This document shows, piece by piece, positions 26,402 through 34,679 of a stretch of 64,000 bases of DNA. This DNA is from an uncultured Candidatus Saccharibacteria bacterium. Its GTDB lineage: Bacteria > Patescibacteriota > Saccharimonadia > Saccharimonadales > Saccharimonadaceae. The DNA is taken from contig CANENS010000003.1 of NCBI GenBank assembly GCA_947428935.1, positions 30,107 to 94,106 on the forward strand. Reading direction: 5' to 3'. The notes under the pieces are model-generated. The model did no database searches, was not told the origin of the DNA, and saw only the letters and a list, made by a program, of their open reading frames with translations. A program made the position numbers and the translations under genes. The number at the start of each line of letters is the position of its first letter. Position 1 is the stretch's first letter.

Positions 26402-27559
26402 TTATATTTTCGCCAAAGCCTTTTTCACTCGTGCAATATCGCTCTCGCGCGTCGCATAACTGAGCGAAAATCGCACCAAAGGTGGATATTTACAAACCTT
26501 ATCCAAATAATAATGCGCGCAGAAATATCCTGTTCGCGCCATAATTCCTTCTTTCCCGAGCGCCGCCCCCAGTAAATGCGAATCCATACCTTCGACGTAA
26601 AAACTCATAGTCGGATTCGGCTCGTTGCCGACCATCCGCACTTTCTCTTTGCCACGCAAAAACTCATCCAGCTCCGCAGTATATTCAAGCAGACGCTTCT
26701 TCTCCACTTTGCTCCGCTTCTCCAGCCAATCAATCGCTTCCCCAAACGCCACAATTTCCCCCCAAGCCTGCAATCCTGCCTCAAAAATCGTATGCGTCAG
26801 TTCCTTCTTTTCTGCACTGAGAAGATAGTGATCAGAAAACACATCATCCACCATTCCACCACCGATAAAACTGAGTTTCAACTTCGGCACCAAATCGCGC
26901 CGCACCACCATCACACCCAGAGACGGCGCATACATCTTATGTGCCGAAAAACAAATCGCATCCGCCTCAGTTTTTTCTAAAATCTCATGATAATGCGCCA
27001 TGGCCTGCGCCGCGTCGATAATAATTATTCCCCCGTCTTTATGCACCCTTTTCACCACTTCTTTCAAATTCGCACACCGCCGACCGTCAAAATTCGCCGC
27101 GCAATTGATCACCACTACTGCCCCCACAAAATCTTCATCCTCCATCAACAAACTTCCATCTTCCGCCCGTTTTAAGACTACGCGCGGAATCCCCAGCCGT
27201 TGGCTCATCGCCATAGTCGCGAGGAACGGCGAATTATGTTCAATCTCGCTCGTAACTACTTTTTGCACACATTTTTGATCAATCTCATTCAAAAGCAAAT
27301 TAACCCCATAGGTCGTATTCAGCGTGAAACTCACAAAATAATCCTTCCCCTTCAACTTCAAAAGTTTCAAAACCTTTTTGCGCGCGTCTTCAACCAAAAC
27401 ATCCGTTTTTTCACCCCAAGGATATTTCACTCTTTCTCCACAAGAGTTGTGCTCATAATAATATTTATGCAAAGTCTCAACCACAAGCCTCGGACGCAAA
27501 CTCTGACACGCCGCATCAAGATAAACCGTTTTTTCATCTAAATAATCAAAATCTGCCAT
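26402..27559 (-). CDS. Class V aminotransferase / cysteine desulfurase-like protein
   Basis: A 385-residue PLP enzyme. YLDAACQSLRP at the start, TLNTTYGVNLLL, EIEHNSPFL, a PLP Asp in IIIDAAQAMAH, and the Schiff-base Lys in CFSAHKMYAPSLGVMVV. The layout matches SufS/CsdA-like desulfurases; the C-terminal TGYFCAHYYLD could carry the sulfur-accepting Cys. Role in Fe-S or thio-tRNA sulfur supply is inference. The transcript is probably leaderless (TATAAT six bases upstream). A longer frame to 27622 crosses the promoter and is rejected. Confidence 0.85.
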   Translation of the reverse strand: MADFDYLDEKTVYLDAACQSLRPRLVVETLHKYYYEHNSCGERVKYPWGEKTDVLVEDARKKVLKLLKLKGKDYFVSFTLNTTYGVNLLLNEIDQKCVQKVVTSEIEHNSPFLATMAMSQRLGIPRVVLKRAEDGSLLMEDEDFVGAVVVINCAANFDGRRCANLKEVVKRVHKDGGIIIIDAAQAMAHYHEILEKTEADAICFSAHKMYAPSLGVMVVRRDLVPKLKLSFIGGGMVDDVFSDHYLLSAEKKELTHTIFEAGLQAWGEIVAFGEAIDWLEKRSKVEKKRLLEYTAELDEFLRGKEKVRMVGNEPNPTMSFYVEGMDSHLLGAALGKEGIMARTGYFCAHYYLDKVCKYPPLVRFSLSYATRESDIARVKKALAKI

Positions 27560-27565
27560 ATTGCA

Positions 27566-27604
27566 ATTATAGCATGGATTTGGGGCAAGCCTAGCTTGCC
27601 CCAA
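27566..27604 (-). promoter_or_regulatory. -10 box and overlapping hairpin of the desulfurase gene
   Basis: TATAAT at 27566-27571. The -35 region falls inside a perfect 11-bp inverted repeat (TTGGGGCAAGC/GCTTGCCCCAA, 27580-27604), which could be an operator. Confidence 0.5.
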
Positions 27605-27829
27605 GTTTATTCGTGCTGTCATACGTTAATACGAAGGCTAGCGATATTCTTCTTCCTAATCTGGAAGACGCCACGAATTAAAATATCTAAAGCAAACCTC
27701 GGCCGTTCACATCAAAATCCATAACGCTAAAACCGCTGTTTTTTCGTCTTGCCTTCCCACGACAACACACATGTTTATTTTCGTCAATACATAGAATTCG
27801 GCACTTTCACCAACCTCCACCCTAACGAT

Positions 27830-28336
27830 TTATCTTTCAGCAATATCGCTTTTCAAAGACAAAGTCGAAAGAAGAGCGATAAAAAGGCACAAGCAATTTA
27901 CCGTCAAAGCAAAAGGCGCCGAAATCGGCATGATAAAACAGGATATTATAGCGCCGACTAATCCCAACAACGCTAACATCCGCGTGTTAGTTCGATATAA
28001 CTCGGTAACCCGCCCAGAGCCCACTAACGAAACTATTGACAGCACCAGAATAACTACCGACAAAGGATACAGTAATAATACGCCAAGTATCCGCGTCGAA
28101 AAACCAGGAATTATGAGTAATGCCGTAACAGTCGCCTCGATCGCTAAAGCCACAATCGCCAAGGTTCGCGGATAAGTTACCGACTGAAATGAATTCTGAA
28201 CAACTCGCACTTCGGAAACTTGCTTTTTCGGAGACTGCTTCTTCCGCATCTGTGTCGTAGTCTTCGCATTACTCCTTCCCTTTTGCGTCGAATTCGTTTT
28301 AGTTGATTTTGATTTTGTCGAAGTCCTTGTTACCAT
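27830..28336 (-). CDS. Four-helix membrane protein with basic tail, unknown
   Basis: 168 residues. A Thr/Ser/Lys-rich N-terminus of about 50 residues is followed by four hydrophobic segments (near 58-77, 83-105, 118-138 and 143-160). No family recognised. Probably leaderless: TATGAT lies six bases before the ATG. Confidence 0.7.
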   Translation of the reverse strand: MVTRTSTKSKSTKTNSTQKGRSNAKTTTQMRKKQSPKKQVSEVRVVQNSFQSVTYPRTLAIVALAIEATVTALLIIPGFSTRILGVLLLYPLSVVILVLSIVSLVGSGRVTELYRTNTRMLALLGLVGAIISCFIMPISAPFALTVNCLCLFIALLSTLSLKSDIAER

Positions 28337-28342
28337 ACTATC

Positions 28343-28348
28343 ATCATA
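28343..28348 (-). promoter_or_regulatory. -10 box of the four-helix membrane protein
   Basis: TATGAT on the minus strand, six bases before the ATG at 28336. Confidence 0.5.
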
Positions 28349-28373
28349 CCATACATCACAGCTAACAAGATTA

Positions 28374-28446
28374 CTTTATTAAACTCAATATCACTCATTC
28401 TCTCCCCTGGAATTTCTCATTTGAACTTGTACAGACTGTACAAGTT
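28374..28446 (-). repeat. Composite two-palindrome element, copy 7
   Basis: CTTTATTAAA, then CTCCCCTGGAATTT, then AACTTGTAC-AGACT-GTACAAGTT at 28424-28446. The next base is the first base of cassette 13, so the palindrome directly abuts CGCAGCGG. Confidence 0.8.
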
Positions 28447-28626
28447 CGCAGCGGGCTCGTCAGTATCAACAGTGGCGCAATACGATATTCCAATGTTGGT
28501 GGATACGCCTGGACTTCGCGAACTATCTCATACGGTACTCAACTTGCATATAGGCTCAGCTTCGATGCCTCAGTTACTGACCCAGCCAATGGTAGCAATC
28601 GCTGGAACGGCTTCCCCCTCCGCTGC
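28447..28626 (+). repeat. VR-like FISUMP cassette 13
   Basis: 180 bp, RSGLVSINSG through GYAWTSRT to GFPLRCLARQ-stop. Diverged in the middle. It is followed by the tail hairpin and a MITE, the same order as after cassette 7. Confidence 0.86.
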
Positions 28627-28660
28627 CTAGCTAGACAGTAATAATGTATGTTTCAAACAT

Positions 28661-28698
28661 AAGCATAAATTGTTTTTATGCTTGAGTTTTAGGTTGTG
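28661..28698 (+). repeat. Cassette-tail hairpin repeat
   Basis: AAGCATAAA..TTTATGCTT with a shortened loop, then GAGTTTTAGGTTGTG. Confidence 0.6.
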
Positions 28699-28702
28699 AT
28701 GT

Positions 28703-28818
28703 GTGGGGGGGTAATAATAGAAGACAGTGACTAGAAGAAACGTATACTAATGAGTTAATTTACAATGCTTTTGATAACTATTGCTCAGTGTGTCACTGTC
28801 TTCTATTATTACCCCCAC
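28703..28818. mobile_element. 116-bp MITE, second copy
   Basis: Terminal repeats GGGGGGGTAATAATAGAAG.. and ..CTTCTATTATTACCCCCAC. Same length as the copy at 20061, with a differing centre. Confidence 0.75.
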
Positions 28819-28898
28819 TCGGCGTTAAAAATCTAAAGCGTAAAATCCAAAAAGAGCCAAACTAAACTCTCCCTCTATCAATCAACCTCAACCTATGC

Positions 28899-28904
28899 TA
28901 TAAT
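28899..28904 (+). promoter_or_regulatory. -10 box, leaderless yidC
   Basis: TATAAT six bases before the ATG at 28911; no ribosome site. Confidence 0.65.
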
Positions 28905-28910
28905 TAATAT

Positions 28911-30002
28911 ATGTTTGAGTTGATTGATATGTTGATCGTTCGCCCGATCACGAATATTCTTTTCGTCGTCTATGGTTTCGTCGGAGATTTTGGACTGGCG
29001 ATTATCCTATTCACTATTTTGGTCAAAATCTGTATGTGGCCTTTAATTAAGCGTCAGCTGCATCAAACTCGCCTCATGCGTAAAATCCAGCCCGAGCTAG
29101 CCGAAATTAAAAAACGTTGTAATGGCAATCGTCAACTTGAGTCCTTGCAGATGATGGACCTCTATAAACGCAATAACATTAAGCCTTTTCGTTCAATTTT
29201 GACTTTAATTATTCAGCTGCCGATCTTCATTGCACTGTACACTGCCGTGCGCGTGATGGTCTTACCAACTACGACCGACAATCTCGGCCTGCGTGCTTAT
29301 CCGATCATCCGCGACCTCGACAATATCCAAGACGTAATTGAAAAACAAGACACCTATCTGAACGCCGTCTCCGAGTGGAACGAGCAAAAAGATGAAGATA
29401 AAACCAACCAAACTCCTCCCACTTACGATTTCCACCCCAAACTTTTCGGTCTAATCGATCTCGACCCTCGCCCCGGGTTCACCTCTGCTAGTAGCGTAGT
29501 TTTATTGATTTTTGCAGTAGCTTCTGCCTTTACCCAATACTGGGTTTCCAATCAACAACTCCCCTCGAAAAAATCTACCAAATCACGCACTTTCCGCCAG
29601 ATTATCCAAGAGACTGCCGCTTCCGGCAAAGAACCTGATCAAGCTGAACTTAACGCTATCATGACTCGCCAAATGTCCAGAATCACTCCGATAATGATGC
29701 TCATGATTATGCTTAATCTCCCCGGCGCCCTGGTTTTTTACTATCTGATTAGTAATGCTATGACCTTATTCCAACAAAAATATATCTTCAATAAAGACCA
29801 AGACGAAATGGAAATTGTTGCCGACAAAAAACTGATTAAGGATCTCAAGAGAATTGAAGAAGGCGAAGTGGTTGAACAAAAACCGACTAAAAACCGTACC
29901 GCCCGAGGAGGACAAGATGGATCATCGAGTGCCAATATTACCCGTATTTCTGCAAAGAGTAAACATGGACACGGAAAAAGTAAGAAAAGGAGTTCGAAAT
30001 GA
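28911..30002 (+). CDS. yidC: YidC/Oxa1-type membrane protein insertase
   Basis: 363 residues; inserts proteins into the cytoplasmic membrane, alone or with Sec. The core is seen: helix GDFGLAIILFTILVKICMWP, the hydrophilic hairpin QTRLMRKIQPELAEIKKR with NGNRQLESLQMMDLYKRNNIKP, helix LTLIIQLPIFIALYTAVRVM, then two late helices. An insert of about 50 polar residues lies between helices 2 and 3 (YLNAVSEWNEQKDEDKTNQ). The tail is basic, typical for ribosome contact. The stop TGA overlaps the ATG of khpB. Confidence 0.93.
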   Translation: MFELIDMLIVRPITNILFVVYGFVGDFGLAIILFTILVKICMWPLIKRQLHQTRLMRKIQPELAEIKKRCNGNRQLESLQMMDLYKRNNIKPFRSILTLIIQLPIFIALYTAVRVMVLPTTTDNLGLRAYPIIRDLDNIQDVIEKQDTYLNAVSEWNEQKDEDKTNQTPPTYDFHPKLFGLIDLDPRPGFTSASSVVLLIFAVASAFTQYWVSNQQLPSKKSTKSRTFRQIIQETAASGKEPDQAELNAIMTRQMSRITPIMMLMIMLNLPGALVFYYLISNAMTLFQQKYIFNKDQDEMEIVADKKLIKDLKRIEEGEVVEQKPTKNRTARGGQDGSSSANITRISAKSKHGHGKSKKRSSK

Positions 30003-30466
30003 ATAAAGATGAATCAATTCGCTTTGCAACTAAATTTTTAGAGGATCTACTTTCGTTTTTTGGTATTAACGTAGCTGTGGATTCGACGATTGATGACGAG
30101 GTGATTCAACTTTCAATTCCTTCGACCTCCATGAACTCACTCCTGATTGGCAAAGAAGCCAACAATTTGCGTGCTTTACAGCACATTGTGTCACAAGCCT
30201 TGATTAATCGTAGCGCTAGCATTACACGCGTTAATGTCGATGTTGCTGACTACAAACGCCAACGCGCCGACCACATTGCTCGCCAAGCCGAAGATTGGAT
30301 TCGCGAAGTTCGCACCACCGGGCATTCCAAACGCCTCAACCTTAACGCCGCTGATCGCCGCATTGTACATAAAGTTGCCGCCGATTATTCCGACGTCTCG
30401 ACTCACTCCGAAGGCGAAGGTCGCGAACGCCAATTAATTATCGAAAAATCACAACTTAATCTATAG
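29999..30466 (+). CDS. khpB: KhpB/Jag RNA-binding protein (KH and R3H domains)
   Basis: 155 residues. The KH-like part has LLIGKEANNLRALQHIVSQA, and the C-terminal R3H part has RQRADHIARQAEDWIREVR and LNAADRRIVHKVAADY. The Jag N-terminal domain is missing, as in the short form. It overlaps yidC by four bases; the yidC-jag pair is conserved widely. Binds RNA and affects cell division in firmicutes; role here is inference. Confidence 0.9.
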   Translation: MNKDESIRFATKFLEDLLSFFGINVAVDSTIDDEVIQLSIPSTSMNSLLIGKEANNLRALQHIVSQALINRSASITRVNVDVADYKRQRADHIARQAEDWIREVRTTGHSKRLNLNAADRRIVHKVAADYSDVSTHSEGEGRERQLIIEKSQLNL

Positions 30467-30862
30467 CGCAAAGAATTCTATCGCCGGAGACTGAAGGCTG
30501 TCATCCGTAGGTTGCAATTTTACTTCTGTCGGATGAATCTTGTTCAATTCCTGTGCCAAAAGCAGCGCATCTTTCATCTCAGCCCGCAAATTATTTCGTC
30601 GCTCCAACTTCTGTACCGCCCGTTTAATCGCTTCAGGATCCAAAGTTGGATTATCCATAGTATTCCGAAAAATCCGTATTACCATTTCGTTAGCAGTATT
30701 CAATGACCAAGTTACCACATTCTGATCAACCGTAACATTGAGTCAATAATCAGCATTTTGCAAATAGCGCTCCTTAATTCTCCGCGAAAGGGTCTCAAAA
30801 ATCACATAAGCATGAATATGTGCATAATTGGCAAACTTCGCCGTTGTGTATCGAACTATCAT
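30461..30862 (-). pseudogene. Broken gene of unknown family (TGA inside frame)
   Basis: A frame from ATG at 30862 reads MIVRYTTAKFANYAHIHAYV.. up to QNADY, meets TGA at 30743-30745, and continues in the same frame with LNVTVDQNVVTWSLNTANEM.. to the stop at 30461. Together they give one 133-residue product. The TGA stands where TGG would be natural. A -10-like TAAGAT lies six bases before the ATG. Its 3' end overlaps khpB by six bases. The downstream part (85 residues) can start anew at 30718. Confidence 0.55.
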
Positions 30863-30924
30863 ACCGACATCTTACCATACAACCGAACTTAAGCAAAAAA
30901 TAAATCGAGAATTATATTCTATGT

Positions 30925-30930
30925 TACAAT
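30925..30930 (+). promoter_or_regulatory. -10 box, leaderless pta
   Basis: TACAAT seven bases before the ATG at 30938. Confidence 0.6.
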
Positions 30931-30937
30931 AAACAAT

Positions 30938-31828
30938 ATGAAAATTGTCTTTCCTGAGTACCAAAATCCCATCATTCAATCCGCAATTCATTTCTATCAA
31001 GCCGCAAATCCAGATTTCGAAGCGCTCGAATCTGATAACTTAGAAACGGCTTGTCTCGCAGTAAAAAACGGTGAGGTCGAAGCTATGATTGCGGGGATCG
31101 ATTACCCTTCGCGCGAGGTGATTCTGGCCTGTCGCGAGCATTTCGGCATGGGAACTTACCCCCCAGAAATCTCATCCCATCTAAAAGCAGGTCATGGGAG
31201 CGAAACTCCCATGCTAAACCTCGGGGGTTTAGCGGATCATAAAAACGAACGATATAGCACTTTCTCTGGTCTTGCGGTTATGCAGCAACCGAATGATAGT
31301 AAAAAATCTTCTGGTCCAGCCAAAACCTACCTGCTCGCCGATATGGCGGCTTGTAAGCATCCATCCAGAGAACAGCTAATCGAAATTACGCTTCAAACTT
31401 ACCATAGCGCTCAAAAAATCCTCAGCGAACCACCTCGCATCGCGCTGCTTTCCTTCTCTACCTTTGGCAGCGGCGGACATGACGAAACGATCACACTGCT
31501 GCAAGATGTTAAAAATACCATCCAGTCGTTCGGGATCGACTGTATCGACGGCGAAATGCAACTCGACGCCGCCGTCAATCCGCGAGTGGCACAGAAAAAA
31601 TCCCCCAATTCCCCGGTCGCTGGACAAGCCAACGTCCTGATCACCCCCGATCTCAATTCTGGGAACCTGCTCTACAAAGCATTTGAGCAAATTGCCGGCT
31701 ACACCGTGGCCGGGCCGATTCTGCAAGGCTTTGCCTTCCCTGTCTCCGACCTCTCGCGTGGCAGCAATCAGGAAGATGTTATTCTCACCCTCGACGCTTT
31801 ATCAAAATTAGTAGACCAATCCAGCTAA
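30938..31828 (+). CDS. pta: Phosphate acetyltransferase
   Basis: 296 residues; interconverts acetyl-CoA and acetyl phosphate. The family's C-terminal signatures are clear: IALLSFSTFGSGGHDETI, DGEMQLDAAV, PVAGQANVLITPDLNSGNL and YTVAGPILQGFAFPVSDLSR. Residues about 86-99 (GHGSETPMLNLGGL) are encoded by two adjacent perfect DNA hairpins and look like an in-frame insertion. With acetate kinase this would make ATP, a main energy route in fermentative CPR bacteria. Confidence 0.92.
   Translation: MKIVFPEYQNPIIQSAIHFYQAANPDFEALESDNLETACLAVKNGEVEAMIAGIDYPSREVILACREHFGMGTYPPEISSHLKAGHGSETPMLNLGGLADHKNERYSTFSGLAVMQQPNDSKKSSGPAKTYLLADMAACKHPSREQLIEITLQTYHSAQKILSEPPRIALLSFSTFGSGGHDETITLLQDVKNTIQSFGIDCIDGEMQLDAAVNPRVAQKKSPNSPVAGQANVLITPDLNSGNLLYKAFEQIAGYTVAGPILQGFAFPVSDLSRGSNQEDVILTLDALSKLVDQSS
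31193..31232. repeat. Double hairpin inserted inside pta
   Basis: CATGGGAG-CGAAA-CTCCCATG followed directly by CTAAACC-TCGGG-GGTTTAG. Two perfect stems in tandem within the coding frame. Confidence 0.65.
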
Positions 31829-31871
31829 AACAGCTGTCTTGAAATTTAAACATAAGCACTATAGCATGACG

Positions 31872-31896
31872 AAGACCTCACGAGGAGGTCTTTTTG
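31872..31896 (+). terminator. Terminator of pta
   Basis: AGACCTC/GAGGTCT stem followed by TTTTTGG. It overlaps the 3' end of the convergent gene at 31878. Confidence 0.75.
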
Positions 31897-32192
31897 GGGC
31901 AATCGACAAGATCATTGATCGAATGATACGCAAACAAAGTCGGTATCGCAAAAAACATAACCATGAAGAACGCAATCACAACAATTATGACCAACGCGGA
32001 ACGCACTTGACAATGAAAAATCAACATCACAGTCAAAATCGTTTTCGCCAGCATATCACCTTGTAAATCCGCCATCAGTGGCATTGATCTCAAAAACGCG
32101 TATTGATCAAGTAATGTGTCAAAAGCCACTGCGTAGTAACAAAGCAAAAATGCCAAAGTGCAATATAACACAACCCGGCAAACACCTCTCAT
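31878..32192 (-). CDS. Small membrane protein, unknown
   Basis: 104 residues with two hydrophobic segments (near 5-24 and 50-90, the second possibly two helices). No family recognised. GGGAGGTGAG before the ATG is a strong ribosome site, which is the best support. Its last codons fall in the pta terminator. Confidence 0.65.
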   Translation of the reverse strand: MRGVCRVVLYCTLAFLLCYYAVAFDTLLDQYAFLRSMPLMADLQGDMLAKTILTVMLIFHCQVRSALVIIVVIAFFMVMFFAIPTLFAYHSINDLVDCPKKTSS

Positions 32193-32392
32193 TTTTTCTC
32201 ACCTCCCTTTCCCCAGAGGATACACACCAACAGTTAAAATAGCAACTCAATAAAAAAAGGTGTACTCTCAATCGCGCCTGTCTTCGCCCAAAATTTAAGA
32301 TGCGCCGCCCTATTTCCCTTATTATAACACATATTTTGCGCAGCACCTCCAAATTCCCCACCCTACTATATGATTATATACAGTCTAACTAG

Positions 32393-32566
32393 GCAGCGGA
32401 GGGGGACAGCATGATCACGGGAATCACCAGCGGCAGAGTAGATAGTGGATGCATTGAAATTTAACCGATATGCATGAGCCGTATCGGAAGTTTGTGATGA
32501 CCATTTGCCGCCGCTATTGCCAGAATATCTCAATCGACCATTATTAATGTTAATGTACCCGCTGCG
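32393..32566 (-). repeat. VR-like FISUMP cassette 14 (inverted copy of cassette 4)
   Basis: 174 bp, same sequence as cassette 4, including VRSGYININNGRL and DSRDHAVPLRC. Its tail differs (CTAGTTAGACTG gives LVRL). It follows cassette 15 on this strand across the same spacer found between cassettes 3 and 4. Confidence 0.88.
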
Positions 32567-32611
32567 AACTCGGCGATTTAGTTTTACCATATATTATTAC
32601 TGTCTAGCTAA

Positions 32612-32791
32612 GCAGCGGAGGGGGAAGGCGTTAAAACAATCGCTATAATATGACGGATAAGTACCGGATGCGCCGAAGTATAGGTTATACGCATAACTAA
32701 CATTATCAGTATCTGTTCGATTTGACCAGCTGTAGTTTGCTATACCAGTTTCATTTAGATGCCCAGTCTTAGTAATAATACGCCCGCTGCG
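32612..32791 (-). repeat. VR-like FISUMP cassette 15
   Basis: 180 bp, RSGRIITKTGHLNETG through NYSWSNRT to AFPLRCLARQ-stop. It takes the place that cassette 3 has before cassette 4. Confidence 0.86.
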
Positions 32792-32813
32792 AACCGTGAA
32801 TAATGTATCTTAG

Positions 32814-32890
32814 GTTTTATTAACTTAAGACTTTATTATTTTTACAGAAGTAAAAATCATTTGAACTTGTACATGCTGTACAAGTTCAAC
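32814..32890 (-). repeat. Composite two-palindrome element, copy 8
   Basis: TTTTATTAACTTAAG, then ATTTTTACAGAAGTAAAAAT, then AACTTGTAC-ATGCT-GTACAAGTT at 32864-32886. Confidence 0.85.
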
Positions 32891-33022
32891 TTTTCAAAGC
32901 CAAAATATCAAAAGAAACAACTTACCGAATCATCAATACAAAAACGAAAATTTTATGGTGTAATAAGAAGTATGAGCAAAAAACATCATTTAATAATTCT
33001 TCCAAACCGATGTAATTATACA

Positions 33023-33046
33023 ACCATATTGGAAATATGGTATAAT
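33023..33046 (+). promoter_or_regulatory. tsaD promoter with inverted repeat
   Basis: TATAAT at 33041-33046, seven bases before the ATG. The inverted repeat ACCATATT-GGA-AATATGGT lies just upstream and touches the -10 box, as an operator would. Confidence 0.55.
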
Positions 33047-33053
33047 ATAGATT

Positions 33054-34160
33054 ATGAAAATTCTTGCTATCGAAACTTCTTGCGACGAAACCGCCGCTGC
33101 AATTCTGGAAGGACCCGAACCAGGTACAATGTCACAAAACCCCTGTTTGCAGCTGCTCAGCAATGTGGTAGTTTCTCAGGTTGATATTTTCGCGGCTTAT
33201 GGCGGCGTCATTCCCGAAATCGCCGCACGTTCGCATCTCGAAGCCATCCTACCCGTCATTCATCAAGCACTCAACGATGCGCATCTCCATCCGCAAGATC
33301 TCGACGCTATCGCCGTCACGCATGCCCCCGGTTTGCTCGGCTCACTCCTCATCGGTACTCTCACAGCCCGAACTCTCGCCATCCTTTGGCAAAAGCCGCT
33401 TTTCGCCGTTCACCACCTCAAAAGCCACATCTACGCTAATTGGCTTCCGACCGCTTCCAAATCGTCACTTGAAAAAGTGCCGGCTTTTCCGCTACTCGCC
33501 CTAGTAATTTCCGGCGGACACACCCAGATTATCTATATGCCCGAGCACAATCATTTCGAAATCATCGGTACTACTCGTGATGACGCTATCGGCGAATGTT
33601 TCGATAAAGTCGCAAAAATCCTCGGCCTTCCCTACCCTGGCGGCCCCTCAATCGCTCAGTGCGCCAAGAAAGGCAACCAGCGAAAATATCCTTTGCCTCA
33701 TCCGAAGGTTGACGACCTTGATTTCTCATTCTCTGGACTCAAAACCGCAGTGTTGCGCAGCGTGCAAAATGCTTGCGATCTCGACATCACCACGCCTTCA
33801 TACGAACTCAAAAAGCACCTTTCCGCGCAACAAAAGGCCGACTTCGCCGCCTCTTTCCAAGCTACAGCCTGCGACATTCTAATTGAGAAACTGGAGCTCG
33901 CCCTAGAACGCTATCCTGAAACCAAATCACTGGTTTTCGCTGGAGGAGTAAGTGCCAACCAAGCCTTACGCGAAAAAGCCCGCCAAGTCTTCGAAAAAAC
34001 GCAATCAGGCTTAAATCTTCGCCTTTTCTTCCCCGAATTGCAATACACTGGCGACAATGCTGCTATGGTCGCCACTGCGGCTTATTTCGAAATTATCTCT
34101 GGTGTCCAGCCCACTGACCCCTATAAGCTCAACATTCTCCCACGCACACCGATCAAGTGA
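33054..34160 (+). CDS. tsaD: tRNA threonylcarbamoyladenosine transferase TsaD
   Basis: 368 residues; transfers threonylcarbamoyl to A37 of ANN-reading tRNAs with TsaB/TsaE. Signatures: MKILAIETSCDETAAAI, GGVIPEIAARSH, the metal pair HHLKSH (about residue 120), ALVISGGHTQII, DDAIGECFDKVAKILGLPYP and FAGGVSANQALR. It ends before GDNAAMVATAAYFE and is of normal length. Leaderless. TsaB and TsaE are not in this window. Confidence 0.95.
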   Translation: MKILAIETSCDETAAAILEGPEPGTMSQNPCLQLLSNVVVSQVDIFAAYGGVIPEIAARSHLEAILPVIHQALNDAHLHPQDLDAIAVTHAPGLLGSLLIGTLTARTLAILWQKPLFAVHHLKSHIYANWLPTASKSSLEKVPAFPLLALVISGGHTQIIYMPEHNHFEIIGTTRDDAIGECFDKVAKILGLPYPGGPSIAQCAKKGNQRKYPLPHPKVDDLDFSFSGLKTAVLRSVQNACDLDITTPSYELKKHLSAQQKADFAASFQATACDILIEKLELALERYPETKSLVFAGGVSANQALREKARQVFEKTQSGLNLRLFFPELQYTGDNAAMVATAAYFEIISGVQPTDPYKLNILPRTPIK

Positions 34161-34233
34161 GACAATCAGTTATATATCTAATAGCATGACTTCCACTTCT
34201 CCATTCTAGATTTTTCCCAGCTCCTGGTTCGTT

Positions 34234-34413
34234 CGCAGCGGGTGGATGGAGGTTAGCAATAAAATACACGGGGCTGGCAACGATGGATATGGTTGGTCGT
34301 CGCGAGCGCATATAGCTAACAGAGATGATGCATATTATTTATATATTCTTCCTTCCACTATATATTTTTCATACAGCAACGGTGGTCGCTCGCTCGGCTA
34401 CCCCCTCCGCTGC
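34234..34413 (+). repeat. VR-like FISUMP cassette 16
   Basis: 180 bp, preceded by TTCGTT. RSGWMEVSNK through GYGWSSRA to GYPLRCLARQ-stop. Strongly diverged (ILPSTIYFSYSNGG). Confidence 0.86.
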
Positions 34414-34492
34414 CTAGCTAGACAGTAATAATGTATGGTAAAAGCCTGGCTTTAATTTCTCATTTTTCAAATCATGGTTATTTCCGAACTGA

Positions 34493-34567
34493 GTTTTATC
34501 AACGATAAAATCAGTCAATTTTGCAGAGATAAAAACGCATCGAACTTGTACAAGCTGTACAAGTTCG
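34493..34567 (-). repeat. Composite two-palindrome element, copy 9
   Basis: GTTTTATCAACGATAAA, ATTTTGCAGAGATAAAAA, then AACTTGTAC-AAGCT-GTACAAGTT at 34543-34565. It lies about 115 bases before the large helicase gene. Confidence 0.75.
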
Positions 34568-34679
34568 ACTTTCCAAACCATGACAAACTGCTACTTTTGA
34601 AACCAGAACTTTGCTTTTATTAGCAAAAGCGTCATTAGAGTTGACTTTTATATACATTTTTGTTATCATATTGATAATT

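Noticed and set aside
30743..30745. UGA read as Trp (altered genetic code)
   Set aside because: Several intact genes here end in TGA, and essential genes contain no in-frame TGA.
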